This document shows, piece after piece, positions 19,761 to 31,842 of a DNA stretch of 64,000 nucleotides (within the stretch, counting starts at the first letter, position 1; every line of letters starts with the position of its first letter). The stretch covers positions 1-64,000 of the forward strand of contig JASAND010021394.1 in NCBI GenBank assembly GCA_030248195.1, given 5' to 3'. The notes beneath the pieces are model-generated. The model was not told the origin of the DNA. It made no database searches and saw only the letters and a program-made list of their open reading frames with translations. The stretch is from Trissonchulus latispiculum. Its lineage: Eukaryota > Nematoda > Enoplea > Enoplida > Ironidae. The position numbers were made by a program, and so were the translations under genes.

Positions 19761-21640
19761 GTTTTCGCATTAGGGTGTCTTGTAGATATTGCACATGTCT
19801 ACATAATGTACCAAACTAATCATATTTTTGTAGTCTTGAAACCGTTTGACCCTTGTTGATTTTGTTTCATCCACCATTCTTTCTGAGCCATCATAACACC
19901 CCAGCAGTTTTCAGGTGATCAGTTTTCTACTATTCTTTACAGCAGAATTTTGTACTGATGCAATAGTTTTGCTAAGACTGCGCAAGATTTTAGTCTCAGT
20001 AACAATAAAACCTCAATGACCACAAAGGGCACAATGAGTTTGCTCGGCCCAACTGGGGTTGGGACCAAAAAGACCATAATCGTAGGTATATAGGTGAAGA
20101 ACATGACAAGAACAAGACCTGAACAAAACTCGTGAAGATACAATGGTTCCAAACCAGATAGAACTCGATTTCGAGTACTCTTGTGATCTGTACAAGCAGT
20201 TTTGCGGAAATATACATCTGTTCATGTCTGAAAACAGCTTTAACTGGCAGCTCTTTGCTTAGAATTAGTTCGTTTTTAACAATGACAGTACTTTACCTGT
20301 GTTAGTTAAGTAGCGATTTCTTTATAGAACACTCCCAATGAACAGCAAACTTCGGTATTATACGTAAACTCAACCTTTTGACAATTTCTCACCCGCCGGA
20401 ACTATACTTACTCTTTCGTTCTTTACCCTTCGAAAGCAGGTGCGAAGCCCTTTAGCACAAAAATAGGAAAATATATTTCATTCCTTTACACAGACTGTGA
20501 CTTCCCTGTGTATACCAGACCATTTTGTTATAAAGTTATCAGTTTGAGCCCAGTTTATCCTAGTTCGGCTCGTGCTGTGCTGACAAAACAGTCAACAGCC
20601 AGCTAACACTACAGTTTGCTTTAAAAGTGGCATCTCCAGATAAGAATAGTTACAAGACTGTTTGTCTTATGTATTGAGTTGTTGACAGCAAAACTGTTAC
20701 AGTGTTATACTATATAGTTGAAAGCTTTCTTCCCGCTTTAGTTTGGCTCAAACTTTCTTTCCTTCTTTGACAGGCTTTCCTGTAGTTCATATTTTGGAGC
20801 CTTGAAAAAGTTGCACTGTATTTTATCGTAGATGTTGCGGTACTATACGTCCTATTCCAAAGCCTGGAATCTTCTGGAAATTTGTAACACTAATACGTAA
20901 TTCTCGACAAATTTCATGGGAATATCGAAGTTCGAAAGCGTTTGGGTGGTGGTGTGCAACATTTTCTTTCACAATATAGAATGTGGGAGTACCTGCCGCG
21001 GCGTCATGTTTCTAAGCTAAAAAATTTCTTGTAACCTTCAGCTGTTTCGTTTAGGACATTTTTAGAACTTCCGTGTCGATGTAAGGCCTCAAGCATCTCC
21101 TGCATGATTTAGCTGTTTCGATTATGGCTTTTCGATTTAGCCCAAACCTCAATTGCTAATTTCAGTTTTCGTTTTTACATAGGCTTTATTTTAGTTTTGG
21201 AAACTTTTTCAGATTTGTGATGCACTTTAAGGATGTAATAGTCCTTTGCCCATATGATTTGAACGACAAAGCGTGTCTTTGTTCTCTCTCTATTATTCTC
21301 TCAACATTTAACAGCTGACTCAGCCAAAAGTTGTAATTCTTTAAATATACGCCCTGAACCTGAACCATTCATAATCATCATCGGTTATTACCAGGCTATG
21401 GATAAGTAACATAACAAATAGGACACACAGCGCAAACTACGATAGATAGGAAAAACTTGTTTGTTTATTGAATCGTGTGAAGTGGTATCAAAACGACAGC
21501 TCATCGTTGAAATTTGTCGTTGTGTTCAATAACGCATATAGTCCGTTGGATAGCTAATATCTTGTCAAGCACCTTTACTAAGCATACTTGCTTGAACTCG
21601 TTGCCGCTGTCATTTTTCCTCTTATCGAGAGACATATTTC
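19761..21640. other. Unassigned intergenic sequence
   Basis: AT-rich sequence. Short ORFs on both strands lack motifs, conserved splice context or codon bias. No gene, RNA gene or clear repeat identified. Confidence 0.4.
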
Positions 21641-22140
21641 AGTTTGCGTACATTTGAGAGCTTTGGCTCTATTACAACTTTTATCTATTCAATAAGGAGC
21701 TTTCGAAAGATATCCATAATTTCCACAACTTTCAAATTTAACCATTTGCAATTGCAGTATCAGCGTGTCAAGTACTTGCGCATGCCGCATCCGGGTGGGC
21801 TGCCCACTGTTCAGGAGCTCTTCACTCGACCTCCAATCCACATTCCAAATTTTAGCCAAGTAGAGCGTCTACCACCAATTTTGACCATTTTTACCATTTT
21901 CACCAATCTTTCGCCATTTTACACTCATCTGTCTTTCCGAAACTCATTTTCCTACACTTTGGTGATTCGGCCATATTAGAACTTTTTATCTACTCAATGA
22001 GTGCTTTGGATTGGTATCCATATGAGCCAGATTGGACAACTTTCAGTTTTGACCATTTGCAACATCACCGTATTAAGTACTTTCGCGTATTGTATCGGTG
22101 TGAGCCCCCCAAGAATCCTTTATCCATCCCCTATCCACAA
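21641..22140. repeat. Two diverged tandem copies of a ~310-bp repeat
   Basis: The order (CCATATTAGAACTTTTTATC or its variant, then GAGCTTTCGAAAGATATCCA, then TTGACCATTTGCAA, then GTATCAGCGTGTCAAGTAC-like, then CAAATTTTAGCCAA) occurs from about 21656 and again from about 21970. It contains, inverted and diverged, the motif found at 5050-5480 and 47205-47270. Confidence 0.5.
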
Positions 22141-22623
22141 ACAAAATTTTAGCCAAATATAGGTTAACCCAATCAAAAGTTAGAGGGAGACACATACGAC
22201 AAGAAGTAAGATATATGAAGTAACGGGCATACCCAAATTAATGGGTTGTCTTTTGGTAAAAAATCGGCAACCCAATGAGAAGAAGGTGAAGTTAAAACCC
22301 GAAGGGAGCATAACAGCATTTATCAAAAAAGAAAACAAAATTTTTGCGTTGCGACCGTGGCCAAATCACGTCTTTTCTTCTCTGAAATCAGATATGACAC
22401 TATTGTGGTATCAATCAGCACCTATTAGGGGAGCATCTTTGTGGAGCTTTACTTCCTATATAATTAGCAGTTACTATATTACTGTCCCGACTCCCGTCCA
22501 ATATGTATATTAGTACCTTATTTGCCACGAACTTTGCTTTTTCCTATGCATATAATCTAGGTTCCACTGATTTCATTGAAAGTTAAACCTAAACTTCTAC
22601 ACATAGTCAAGCTAGTCCTCATT

Positions 22624-22698
22624 ATGTCTGACGAAGAAGAATATTGCTCGAAGACTCACCGAAAAGTTTCACTGGTTCGAAGAATCAGCGTCGATGAG
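22624..22698 (+). CDS. Rhomboid protease, exon 1
   Basis: 25 codons from the first ATG (MSDEEEYCSK...) to the GAG/GTACAA donor, phase 0. The start is the least certain part of the model. Confidence 0.55.
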
Positions 22699-25600
22699 GT
22701 ACAATTAATGATATTTTACCATGACAATTAATAACCCCCAAAAACACCTTGGAACCTTAGAGATTTTTCAATGCTTGTTTTGCTCTTTCATGATTAAAGC
22801 TACTGGGCGTCTTCGCACACTGAGTTAGACTAGAGTTAAAGTTAACTCAATCCTTTTCACGCACAGGCTATAAGGAGGACAGTAAGCAGTCAGTCAGGAC
22901 TCAGGCGCACTATTAAAAGAGGTAAACAGTGTATTTTAATTTAAAACGGTTACGACTATAACTATATTATAACTATATATAACTATAACTCAACTTTTTA
23001 ACTTGTTCGCATAAAAGCCCTTAGTATTGACCACACCAGCTTTTTTATGTGAAAATATAACATATTTCTGTACTCGCCGGTTCATGTTTCGATTGACAAA
23101 TTGACAAAATGGACAACTGATGGAAGTGTTTGGAATGAGATTGCGAGAGGCAGAATTAGAAACCAAAATAATGGTGGTGTCAGATTCCTACGGTCAACTG
23201 TCCTCTCTGAAAGCCATAATGACGGTTGATACTCTGAATAAAGATACATTTTTCTTGAACTTCTATATTTGAATCAAATTGTGGACTTTAAATTCGCATT
23301 AGTCCTGAAATTTAATGATTGTATGACACTGTTTGTCAACGGGCTCAGAGCCATACTTGGAGTAGACGAAAGTTTGGGGTAGGGTGGGTGGGGTAACGAG
23401 AGCAAAAAAGTCATACATAAGTCATAAGCGAAAAAGTTGCTCTAGTTTTGTACGAAATTTTCCCTAAAAATCCCGAAAAACCGGATGGTGGATGCGGAAA
23501 GGGTGAATCCAGATTCTGGAGGAGTGAAACTTCCCCTCCTCCACGCAAGTTGATGATTAGATCACATTTTGCCAGATTTTTATCAAACGAAGCATCAAAT
23601 TTGTATAGAGTTCGAAGGGCTGCACTGAATTCGCAGAAACCCTTATAACCAGCTCGATCTGCACCTAAGTTTTGGTCCTACATAGATATGTAATGTAAGT
23701 ATAACTTGGAAAAACTAATCAACAGGTAATATTTTAGCAAATTGAAGCTGGAATAGTTTATTGTTAATTTTCAAAATAATTGTGGGTAGAGTGGGCACTT
23801 GCTTTCTTCCTCATCTCCTTTCTCGTATTTTTCCGTTTTCTATATTTTTCTTGTTTTAGGATGAAGTTGAAAGAGAAATGAGACTGAAGGCTGTCTTTTC
23901 CAAAGTATGCTTGAGTTTGTTGGCATTTCCAAGTTCTCATGTTCTTTGGTCGACGCAGTGTTGTGGAAGTTTGTAGCTGTAAATGCAGTTGTAAAAGTTT
24001 CGTACAAAATTACTAATTCAGCAATTGGAATACGAATATTTTTGCTCTCCATTTTTCATTATTTTAATAATTTTTGTTTATTTTAGATGGACAAGGACGC
24101 GGATGGGAAAGTGATTCTTCCAAAGCTGGAGGCCGGAGTTCGAAAGGACAGTCTTTACGGGCTGGTTCGGCGGGAAAGCCTCTCACCGGAGGAGAAGCGG
24201 TCCTTCTTCACTCATGTGGAGGACTTGGAGGCCCTCGCCGAGGGTCAGGAGGAACCCGAAGTCGACTTCCAGAAATTCCAAAGAATGGTTCGATTTTAGA
24301 ATTTACATTGCTTTAAAATTGATGCGAAATTGAAAACTTTTCAGAACAGTTCAGCCAACAGCGACTCAAGCACAATTTTTTTGAGGACGCTCCAAAAATG
24401 CACAGCCATGAAGTTTTATTGCATCATTTTTAATTTCATTCATAGAACTGTAAACTTCAGCTTGGCTAACAATGAACATAATAAGCATGATTGCAGTGAA
24501 GAAAGACTACGACTTCCACTCCATTTTAATTTAGTTTAATCCAATTTAACTGTCCAGTCATTTTTTATAAAAAGCTTTGTGTTAATTCCAGGTCTCCCTG
24601 GTTCCGCCAGAGCAGCGCCCGATCAAGCGGCCGGAGCGATTTCTGCTGGGCGTGGCTCATTCCATCGTCCCGCCGGCCAGCAAGCACGAATCAAGACTCA
24701 ACTACTGCTCTGCCTACTCCTGCATTCCGCCCCCGCTGTTCATACTGCTGATTTCTATCATTCAGGTCGGTTCAAAAAGACTGAAAAAGTGATGATGGAT
24801 CCGACAAATCGGATCTACAGTCGGATGCTGTACCACTCGGCTGTGGACAATGAGAGTGGAGACTCGTTTATTGCGCTGATTTCAACCTTTCTGGGCTATC
24901 GATGTTTATCCAACAGTCTGAATTGTTGACTCCCAAAATAGCAATGTTTTGCAAAATAGCAACAGTATTTCAGGGCTGCCGCGCGACCTTTCTCAGAAAA
25001 AAGGAAATAAAAAAGGAATTTTGCACCCGAAAAAAAGGAAAAAAAAGGAATTTGTCCGACAAAAAATAGGAAATAAAAGGAATTTTCAGACATAAATTAA
25101 TAACGTTACTGAGCAAAAAATTAAATTTTTTCCATTTTGAACAGCCACACAAGGTTTGAAACATTTACATACGTTTCTAAGCAAAGAGAATTTAAACAAA
25201 ACGCTATATAAAATCCAAATGCGGACGCGTTTCAAGCTTCGTCTTCTTGATCACAGTAAATACGCTATTATCAAACAGAAAATACGAAATTTGTTGGTTT
25301 TGTACCTCCTTTTGTATTTTTATCTTAATATTTCCAACCCTCGAATCGGAAACAAGAAGGCGCTATCTGCACCAGGGTCTTTTTTTGAAAATCGGACCTG
25401 CGTAAATTTTGCATACGTATTTTTGTTTTCGACTGCGTAAAATTACAAAAATAGCTTCTCAACGTTATAAACGCTATAAACGCATTCAGCGTCGAATTAA
25501 TTCGTTTTTAAGAGTTTTTAATCAACCTTAACGGTATTAGCTTCATTTTACGTTGCGTGCCGATTGAACTATGGTGTAAAAGTATGAATAGTTGATGCGA

Positions 25601-28600
25601 AATAGATACGCAGGAGGTCTTGGGGGCGCAGCCCCCCCCCAGAGCCAGAAGTTGAAGAAAATTTTAGATTTTGGATTAAATTTGCACTTAAAACTTTGAA
25701 TTCTTTGCCTGGAGCAATTTAATAGTAAAGTTAATTGTTGGTTAGACAAATAGAGCTTACAAATAGAGTCCTTGAACAGATAAGATTTTAGTTTACTAGG
25801 TATGTCAAATCAAAATAGAAACAAAGACAACGCATGTATTATATAAGTATATTTATACGTGTGCTTAGAAGCAACTGCAGATGGAAGGATCAATGTAGAA
25901 GAGAAGAGATAAGTGGGGGTCTGGGGGAGGAGCCCCCCAGAAGAAGCCAAAGCCCAAACTACGTTGAATTGTCTCATGAAATTAATTTACAGCACTCTTG
26001 AAATTCTTGCTACCGAATTTTTCGGCTGCGTATTTTGGTGCGTATTTTTGTTTTTGACTGCGTATTTTTAAGCTCGACTGCGTAAATACGCAGTATTTTA
26101 CGCAAAAAAACCGTGATCTGCACTGTGATCTGCACCTGACCTAAATTCTTGTATAATTACAATCTAGCTTCGTAAAGATTTGAAGTTTAAATTGAGAACA
26201 CCTTAAGAACAGGTTTTGGAGAATTTATCCTTTAAATATCTAACTTTGACGCAAAGAAACAAGCAAAGCAATGCGACCTGGTATAAAATATTTCATCCGA
26301 GATATATGAATCCGCAGAGCGAGAATTCGGTTATTTGAGCTTGAAGTAGCTTATAACTTGGTTAAAACAGCGAGATTTGGGGGGCACAGCACTTCAGAAA
26401 CTGAATCGGCTATGGAACCATCAACGCTTTTTAATGAAGAAATAGGCCTTCTCCAGATTCCACTAATATCTAAAATTTAGCTTTGTACCCGGAAATAAGA
26501 AAGCAATTTATAATTACGAATGGAAATAGAATAAAGTATAAATGCTAAGCTCAACATCAGGGGGCTGGAGTCCCCTAAGAAACTTATAGAATTTATAGAA
26601 ATTTGTACCTTCAATCAGGGACGCACTTAGGATTTCGAAAAGGTCGAACCTACAAAATTTAGTCCTCAGAAGTTGAAAAATTTGATATCTAAAATCCGTG
26701 GTGGGAACCTTTAAAACCGTTCGATAAAAGTTATGGAAAAATCAGCAACTGAGACCTTAAAATTTTTTGAAATTATGAATAATCTGTAACGGAAATCTTT
26801 AAAAACATTTCAAAATACGAAAACTTAGTTTTGGAGTTTACCGGAATATACATATAGTAAATTTCAAAAAGTTTAAAACTGAATTGAGATGCAAAAATTC
26901 TGCAGATGAAAATTAAAAATTCACATCGAAAAACGCGAAAATTTCTAAAACGTGAAGTAGACAAGTGGCGCAGACTCAGAAATGTTTAAAAACTGAGATA
27001 TAACAGCTGTGCAGGTGCGAAAAATTTTAAAAATTTAGATAGAAGATCGATGCCGCCACGCGTGAAAATTTTTAAAAATTGAGAGAAATAAAGATATCTG
27101 CAGGCGCGCAATTTTTTTAAAATTTGAAATAGAGACTGAGGCACCGCAGGAACAAAAATTTTCCTATCTGTTATTTTATGCTTTAAAAATAGATCGCCTT
27201 TTGCTTTCTCTCCAAAAATACCGTGTGGGGTAGAACTAAAAGAGAGGCCTCGGAACCCCCAAAACAATTGCAATCTTGACTTCTAGGCACTTTTTTGGAA
27301 AACTTGACTGTGACGTCTATGCATTTTGCCATCGTATTTAGTGCATTCTGCATATACCTCAAATAGTGCATTTTGCTCAAAAACTCTGCAGCAGTCTATG
27401 CACACATTACTAACATATATACGTTTCAAGATTATATAAACATTCTATAAAGTACAAATTAATTTTTAACTTTTGTCTTTAAGCAAACAAAAAATAAGTC
27501 TAACAATTTCTATAATTCTAAATTCGTACTTGTAGGTTATGCTATTAAGTCATATTAAGTGAAAATGTATGTAGCTTTAGCTATTCTATAATAAAACTGA
27601 AAAATTATGTTAAACAATATTCCGGCGAAGCCGGAAAATTTTTGGAAATTAATATCGTAAGACTAAATTTTAGGCACATTTTGGTCAATTGTCAGAAAAT
27701 TTTTGAAAAAAAGGAAAAAAGGAATTTTTGCAGAAAAAAGGAAAAAAAGGACGACCTCGAAAAAAAAGGAAAAAAAAGGAAAAAAAGGAACCGCGGCAGC
27801 CCTGCAGTATTTATATAATCTGTTTTTATTTATACACGCACATATTTATTAGGCCAGCTTTAGATAGTAAAGAACTTTTGCTTATTTTCAGATAGCCGTA
27901 TTTCTGGGCTATGCTGCAGCCCAGGACATTCGGCCTACATGGCTGGAGGGCTGCCCTGGCTGTTACGATAATGCCACAAAACCAACCAAAACTGGACCTT
28001 TAGTATTTGATCCTTACAAACGAGGGCAAGCTTGGCGATATGTCACATACATGTTCATTCATTCCGGGTATGAACAACCAAAACAGTATTGCCTTCCAAA
28101 TGCGAACTGTAGTTTTGGAAAATTTGCAGAATTTTTAAGGTGGTGATTCCCTTTGGTCACATAAAGTTTGCACCATTATAACTCATTCATTACTTGGAGT
28201 TAAGAAGCCATTTTTATATCAAAATGTAGCTTGACATTTTCTCTTTTTAATGAGTACAATGAATCTAAGTTTGGCTTTCCAAAATGTTTTTCCTGTATTT
28301 TAGAAGAAGTATAATTTTTCAGATTTTTTGCAGGCTGAAGTAGATTTTTTCGCAAGACATCGGTTAGAGCATTCGATACCTCTATCAAATAGCTGGGGAC
28401 CCTTTTTTAGTTATTGTGATATCGCTCTTCGTTATGGAGAAATAAACTAAAATGTCTGCGCAACCTGGATTTTGCCTACTTTTCACTACTTTGGCAAGCC
28501 ACTACTTCAGTTAGAAAGCAGCTATCGGGGCAACTAAAAAAGGGTCCCGGGGTATTTTTGTGTAGAACACATCTGCTAAGTGGCAACTCTCTAGCTTGCA

Positions 28601-30797
28601 TACTAAATTCTGCACAATCGCTGGAAAAAATTTGGTCGTGTTTTGCAAAAACTACATTTTTTGTGATAGCAGCCTAAGGGATAGCAATTGTACGATGGTC
28701 ATGCCTCCGATAATTGGCCTCTGTGAGACCTTTAAATTGACACCCTTAGTTAAATTTTACGGCTTTCGTAGCTCAAGAAGTAGTGGATTATTTGATTTCT
28801 GCAGAAAGGACAAGTTTTTGACGCCAAAATAAGAAAATTGGCTATATCTCACGATAGGGAAAAGCTAGAAATTTCCTTCCAAAAGCAAAATTGTAGAGTT
28901 TAACGAGTTCTTTCGAATAGATATAGTCATAGCCATGCAGCTGCTGCCAAACTTTCAGAAACTGGCAAAAACCGCCCTGAACGCAAATGTTGAATTTTTG
29001 AAGCGCGATTGCGCAGAGGGTGTTAGAACGCTAAAACAACTTATTTTGGAAAGTTTCGTTGAATTTCATCCTGGTTTACGCCGTCAATCAACAATATGTG
29101 CCCAAAAGGAATCACCACCTTAAGAAAGTCTTTTACTACTTGATATTCAAGAATTCATGATAGCTTTTTCCAAAAAGACAGATAATCTGTTCCTATCGTG
29201 ATTTGATTCTACGTTTAGAAAATGTGTAAAGGCCTAGCTTTCATGACATAATTTTTCATATCCTTTATAATTTTCAATTCCATAAAGTTTACAAAACTAT
29301 TTAATGCGAAGTTGGAAAATTATAAGACAGTGTTATTTAGAAACATATATGGAGATAATGTTCGACTTTGATGTCTATCTTTTTAGAATTGAACATTTAA
29401 CAATGAACATTCTGATCCAAGTCTTTCTGGGTCTTCCGCTGGAACTGGTTCATAAGGCTTGGAGAATCGGGCCTCTTTATCTGCTGGGAGTCATCCTTAG
29501 TAAGCTGAATCATAAACAAAGAAATAAAGATCAAAATAAAGTAGAAAAATTAAAACAATTTCCAAGGTGTGGATCAAAAGCCATGATTTTTCTGATTACT
29601 TTCATTACTGAGTGCTGAACACAAGTTGTCTGTAGCCCAATAAACATTAAAAAAAATATTGGTGTGGAATTCTAAAATTTAGAATTCTGAATGAAAAAGA
29701 TTACCATTAAATTTTCTTTTATAATTTGAATTGCACTTTTCAGGTGCGGCAATGCAAGGAGCATTTGATCCGAATGTGGTCCTAGTCGGGGCATCTGGAG
29801 GAGGATATTGCCTTCTATCGGCTCATTTTGGCAACATCGTTTTGGTAATGGATTTTGGTTATAAATAGACAGTATGGTTTTTAACAGATTCTACTGTAAT
29901 TTGAAAATGGAGAGGGACTGACGTTCTAGATATAGTAGTGATTTGTGTAGCTCATGCTAGGAAATTTCATTTTCGTAAACTAGTTTTAATGAGAGAATCC
30001 CAAGATAATTCTGTTCTAAAACATTACATTTAAATTCTACAAACTCCAAAGTAGATTATTTACCCAAGACTTTTTATCGTTACCAAATAAGTTTAAATGC
30101 GGAGATCTGGTTCAGCAAGGCCTGCAAGCGGCAGAAGAAAATGTTAAGTTTTTAGACTTTTTGTTTATTTTTGTTGATGTTGATGTTGATTGATTTTAAC
30201 TCAATTCAGAAAATGTTTTGCCTAAAGGTTATTTATATATAGTGTTGCATTCAGGGTTAACATTAATTTTTGGCTTTCAATCAAACGAGTGACGACGGGA
30301 TGGGCTCATTGGTTCATAAATTAGGTTCTCTGTTTGGGATTCGACTCATGTCTGCTACTATATTCAGTGATACACTCTTGGTGATACCAAGAGTACATAA
30401 TGATAAGAGTTTGACAGCTGGAAGACGCTTGAATCTGCTGACACTTTTGTTTCAGAATTGGTCAGAAATGCCCTTCAATCTGATGCGCCTGCTGTTGGTT
30501 CTCCTGTTGGCCGGTTTCGATATCGGTCAAGCCTTTCATCGCCGATACAGCCTAAAACAGTGTTCCCGGATTTCCTACCTGGGCCATTTCGGTGGCGCCA
30601 TAACCGGTGTTTTGGCCGGAATCATGATTCTTCGCAATATTCGGCCGCTTCGTTGGGAGCGCTATCTTCGAATTGCAGCCGGCGTTCTTCTACTCGCACT
30701 GATCATTGCTCTAATTGTGCTCAATGTTTTGGCAGAACCAGGGTCAACGCCTCTTTGGAGCACTCGATGTCTTTCCCAAGAAGGTTCCAAAGCTTGA
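22624..30797 (+). CDS. EF-hand rhomboid protease (RHBDL/rho-4 type), 8 exons
   Basis: Exons 22624-22698, 23860-23904, 24087-24287, 24592-24765, 27892-28067, 29387-29499, 29744-29844 and 30456-30797 join in consistent phase to about 408 residues, the usual size for EF-hand rhomboids. The N-terminus is cytosolic and acidic/basic. An EF-hand loop starts DKDADG at residues 42-47. Position 12 of that loop is Lys instead of Glu, so calcium binding is doubtful. The rhomboid core shows the L1 motif QAWRYVTYMFIHSG, then HLTMN (His227, Asn231) in the second core helix, the catalytic GASGGGY with Ser279, and YLGHFGG with catalytic His339, followed by a last membrane helix. Known: such enzymes are intramembrane serine proteases that cleave single-pass substrates. 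The usual GASGG-V/A is GASGG-G here. Introns hold a hAT-like and a TTAA-flanked element. The gene runs in the same direction as the secreted-protein gene and converges on SMG1. Confidence 0.88.
23860..23904 (+). CDS. Rhomboid protease, exon 2 (45 bp)
   Basis: A 15-codon micro-exon after TTGTTTTAG, ending AAA/GTATGC. It encodes DEVEREMRLKAVFSK, the helix that normally precedes the EF-hand loop, and keeps phase 0 on both sides. Confidence 0.75.
24087..24287 (+). CDS. Rhomboid protease, exon 3 (EF-hand)
   Basis: 67 codons. Begins MDKDADGKV (EF loop) and ends KFQRM at a G/GTTCGA donor, phase 0. Confidence 0.8.
24592..24765 (+). CDS. Rhomboid protease, exon 4
   Basis: 58 codons from a TTAATTCCAG acceptor to CAG/GTCGGT. 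Carries the basic juxtamembrane stretch and the first membrane segment (PPPLFILLISIIQ). Confidence 0.85.
24963..27812. mobile_element. hAT-like non-autonomous element with 8-bp target duplication
   Basis: CAGGGCTGCCGCG (24971) and its inverse CGCGGCAGCCCTG (ending 27804) form 13-bp TIRs. Both sides carry the direct repeat CAGTATTT (24963-24970 and 27805-27812). An 8-bp duplication with CAGGG-type ends is the signature of the hAT superfamily. Subterminal regions are crowded with AAAAAAGGAA words at both ends. About 2.83 kb long, with no transposase ORF recognised. It lies in intron 4 of the rhomboid gene. Confidence 0.88.
27892..28067 (+). CDS. Rhomboid protease, exon 5
   Basis: Starts IAVFLGYAAAQ, includes a lumenal loop with CPGCYDN, and ends with the WR-containing L1 motif AWRYVTYMFIHSG at a GG/GTATGA donor (phase 2). 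Confidence 0.88.
28135..29123. mobile_element. TTAA-flanked TIR element
   Basis: GGTGGTGATTCC (28139) and GGAATCACCACC (ending 29119) are inverted. The homology extends further inside: CCTTTGGTCACATA against TATGTGCCCAAAAGG. TTAA stands on both outer sides (28135-28138 and 29120-29123), as for piggyBac- or Kolobok-type transposition. 981 bp, no transposase recognised. It sits in intron 5 of the rhomboid gene. Confidence 0.82.
29387..29499 (+). CDS. Rhomboid protease, exon 6
   Basis: Encodes IEHLTMNILIQ, the core helix with the conserved His and Asn, then GLPLELVHKAWRIGPLYLLG. Phase 2 in, phase 1 out at A/GTAAGC. Confidence 0.88.
29744..29844 (+). CDS. Rhomboid protease, exon 7 (catalytic Ser)
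   Basis: Encodes VVLVGASGGGYCLLSAHFGN with the nucleophile Ser in GASG. The phase 0 donor is TTG/GTAATG. Confidence 0.9.
30374..30394. other. Two abutting CCAAGAG-type termini
   Basis: ACTCTTGG, then TGATA, then CCAAGAGT. These are the outer ends of the foldback family at 19024 and 31848 facing outward from one 5-bp spacer, and TGATA also occurs just upstream at 30368. It may be a footprint or a junction of two insertions. It lies in intron 7 of the rhomboid gene. Confidence 0.4.
30456..30797 (+). CDS. Rhomboid protease, exon 8 (catalytic His, C-terminus)
   Basis: 113 codons plus stop. Encodes MRLLLVLLLAGFDIGQAF, YLGHFGGAITG with the catalytic His, and the final helix VLLLALIIALIVLNVL. A possible poly(A) signal AATAAA lies at 31382-31387. 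Confidence 0.88.
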   Translation, partial: NWSEMPFNLMRLLLVLLLAGFDIGQAFHRRYSLKQCSRISYLGHFGGAITGVLAGIMILRNIRPLRWERYLRIAAGVLLLALIIALIVLNVLAEPGSTPLWSTRCLSQEGSKA

Positions 30798-31842
30798 CAA
30801 ATATTTGATGATATTTTTAGGTGTGCTTGAAAAGGCTGAAATTCGTCAGCAGCAGTAATATACGAAAAAAGAAGTAGCTAGGATTGAGAAAGGTTCATGG
30901 ACAGGTGTGATCTAGCTAATCCGAAAACCTTTAAATTCGGGAAAAGTAGCATTGTTATTGTACACCGGAAAAAGCTAATTGCAGCCTGATTTCCATTTTT
31001 TTTGCATCTTCTGTGTTTGATTGACTGTGTACAGAGGTCATTAATGTTTAGCAATAGACAGTAATGTAAACTTTGTCTTTTTTCAGTAAAACTGGTAGAG
31101 CCAAGCTAAAAACCTGCTAAGCGCTTATCTGTGTATATAAATGTAGCTTTCAGTGCAAGACCCATATACTACGACAAGGAAGCTATTCACTGCTTATGTT
31201 AACACGTTCAGTGGAACTGAAAAAGTGTGATGACCCAAAACAGAATACTCAGATCGTCAGATCTTGTGTAACTGATAATACCTTTCACTCGGACAGGTCC
31301 AAACGTAGCTATCTATGTGCCCTACCGGCTCCTTCTACTTAGCTCACTCTAGAGTCTTTCAAAACCAATAGTTGTTTACTTAATAAAGTTCTGAGATGAG
31401 TCTGTCCCGAGGAAAGTCATTGCGTTATTTTAACATGCACATAAAATTTTAAATAAATGAAAACTTTAATAAATTAATATTTCATGGTTTACAGAATTTC
31501 TATCAAGAAATTTTCTACAAGTTAACACATTTGAATTGCGGGTTGATGCATTAAGTAAGTGCCTACGTGAATTCACCACTTGGAGTGAATTCATTTTTGA
31601 TACAACTAAATAGCTCATCGTAAGCAGACAGTCGCTCTGATATAGTTTTAATGGATGTTTGTTGCTGTCCCGGTTCCGGCCCTGTCTAACCTGGTCTTCA
31701 ACAATGTGGGAAACCTCCAATTCAGCATACTTCTCGGACCATCCGGGGTAAGGATAGGAGTGCAGACACAGAATAATTCTCAAGAACAATTCACATAATT
31801 ATCACCCACTTCGCAGCATATTTTTTGGATGATTCGGTATAG
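30798..31842. other. Presumed 3' UTR and intergenic DNA
   Basis: No further coding signal. AATAAA at 31382 could serve the rhomboid transcript. Confidence 0.4.

Noticed and set aside
22875..22920. Possible rhomboid exon (AIRRTVSSQSGLRRTIKR) between CACAG and GTAAAC
   Set aside because: It would leave phase 1 and create a stop at the next exon; the eight-exon model without it is fully in phase.
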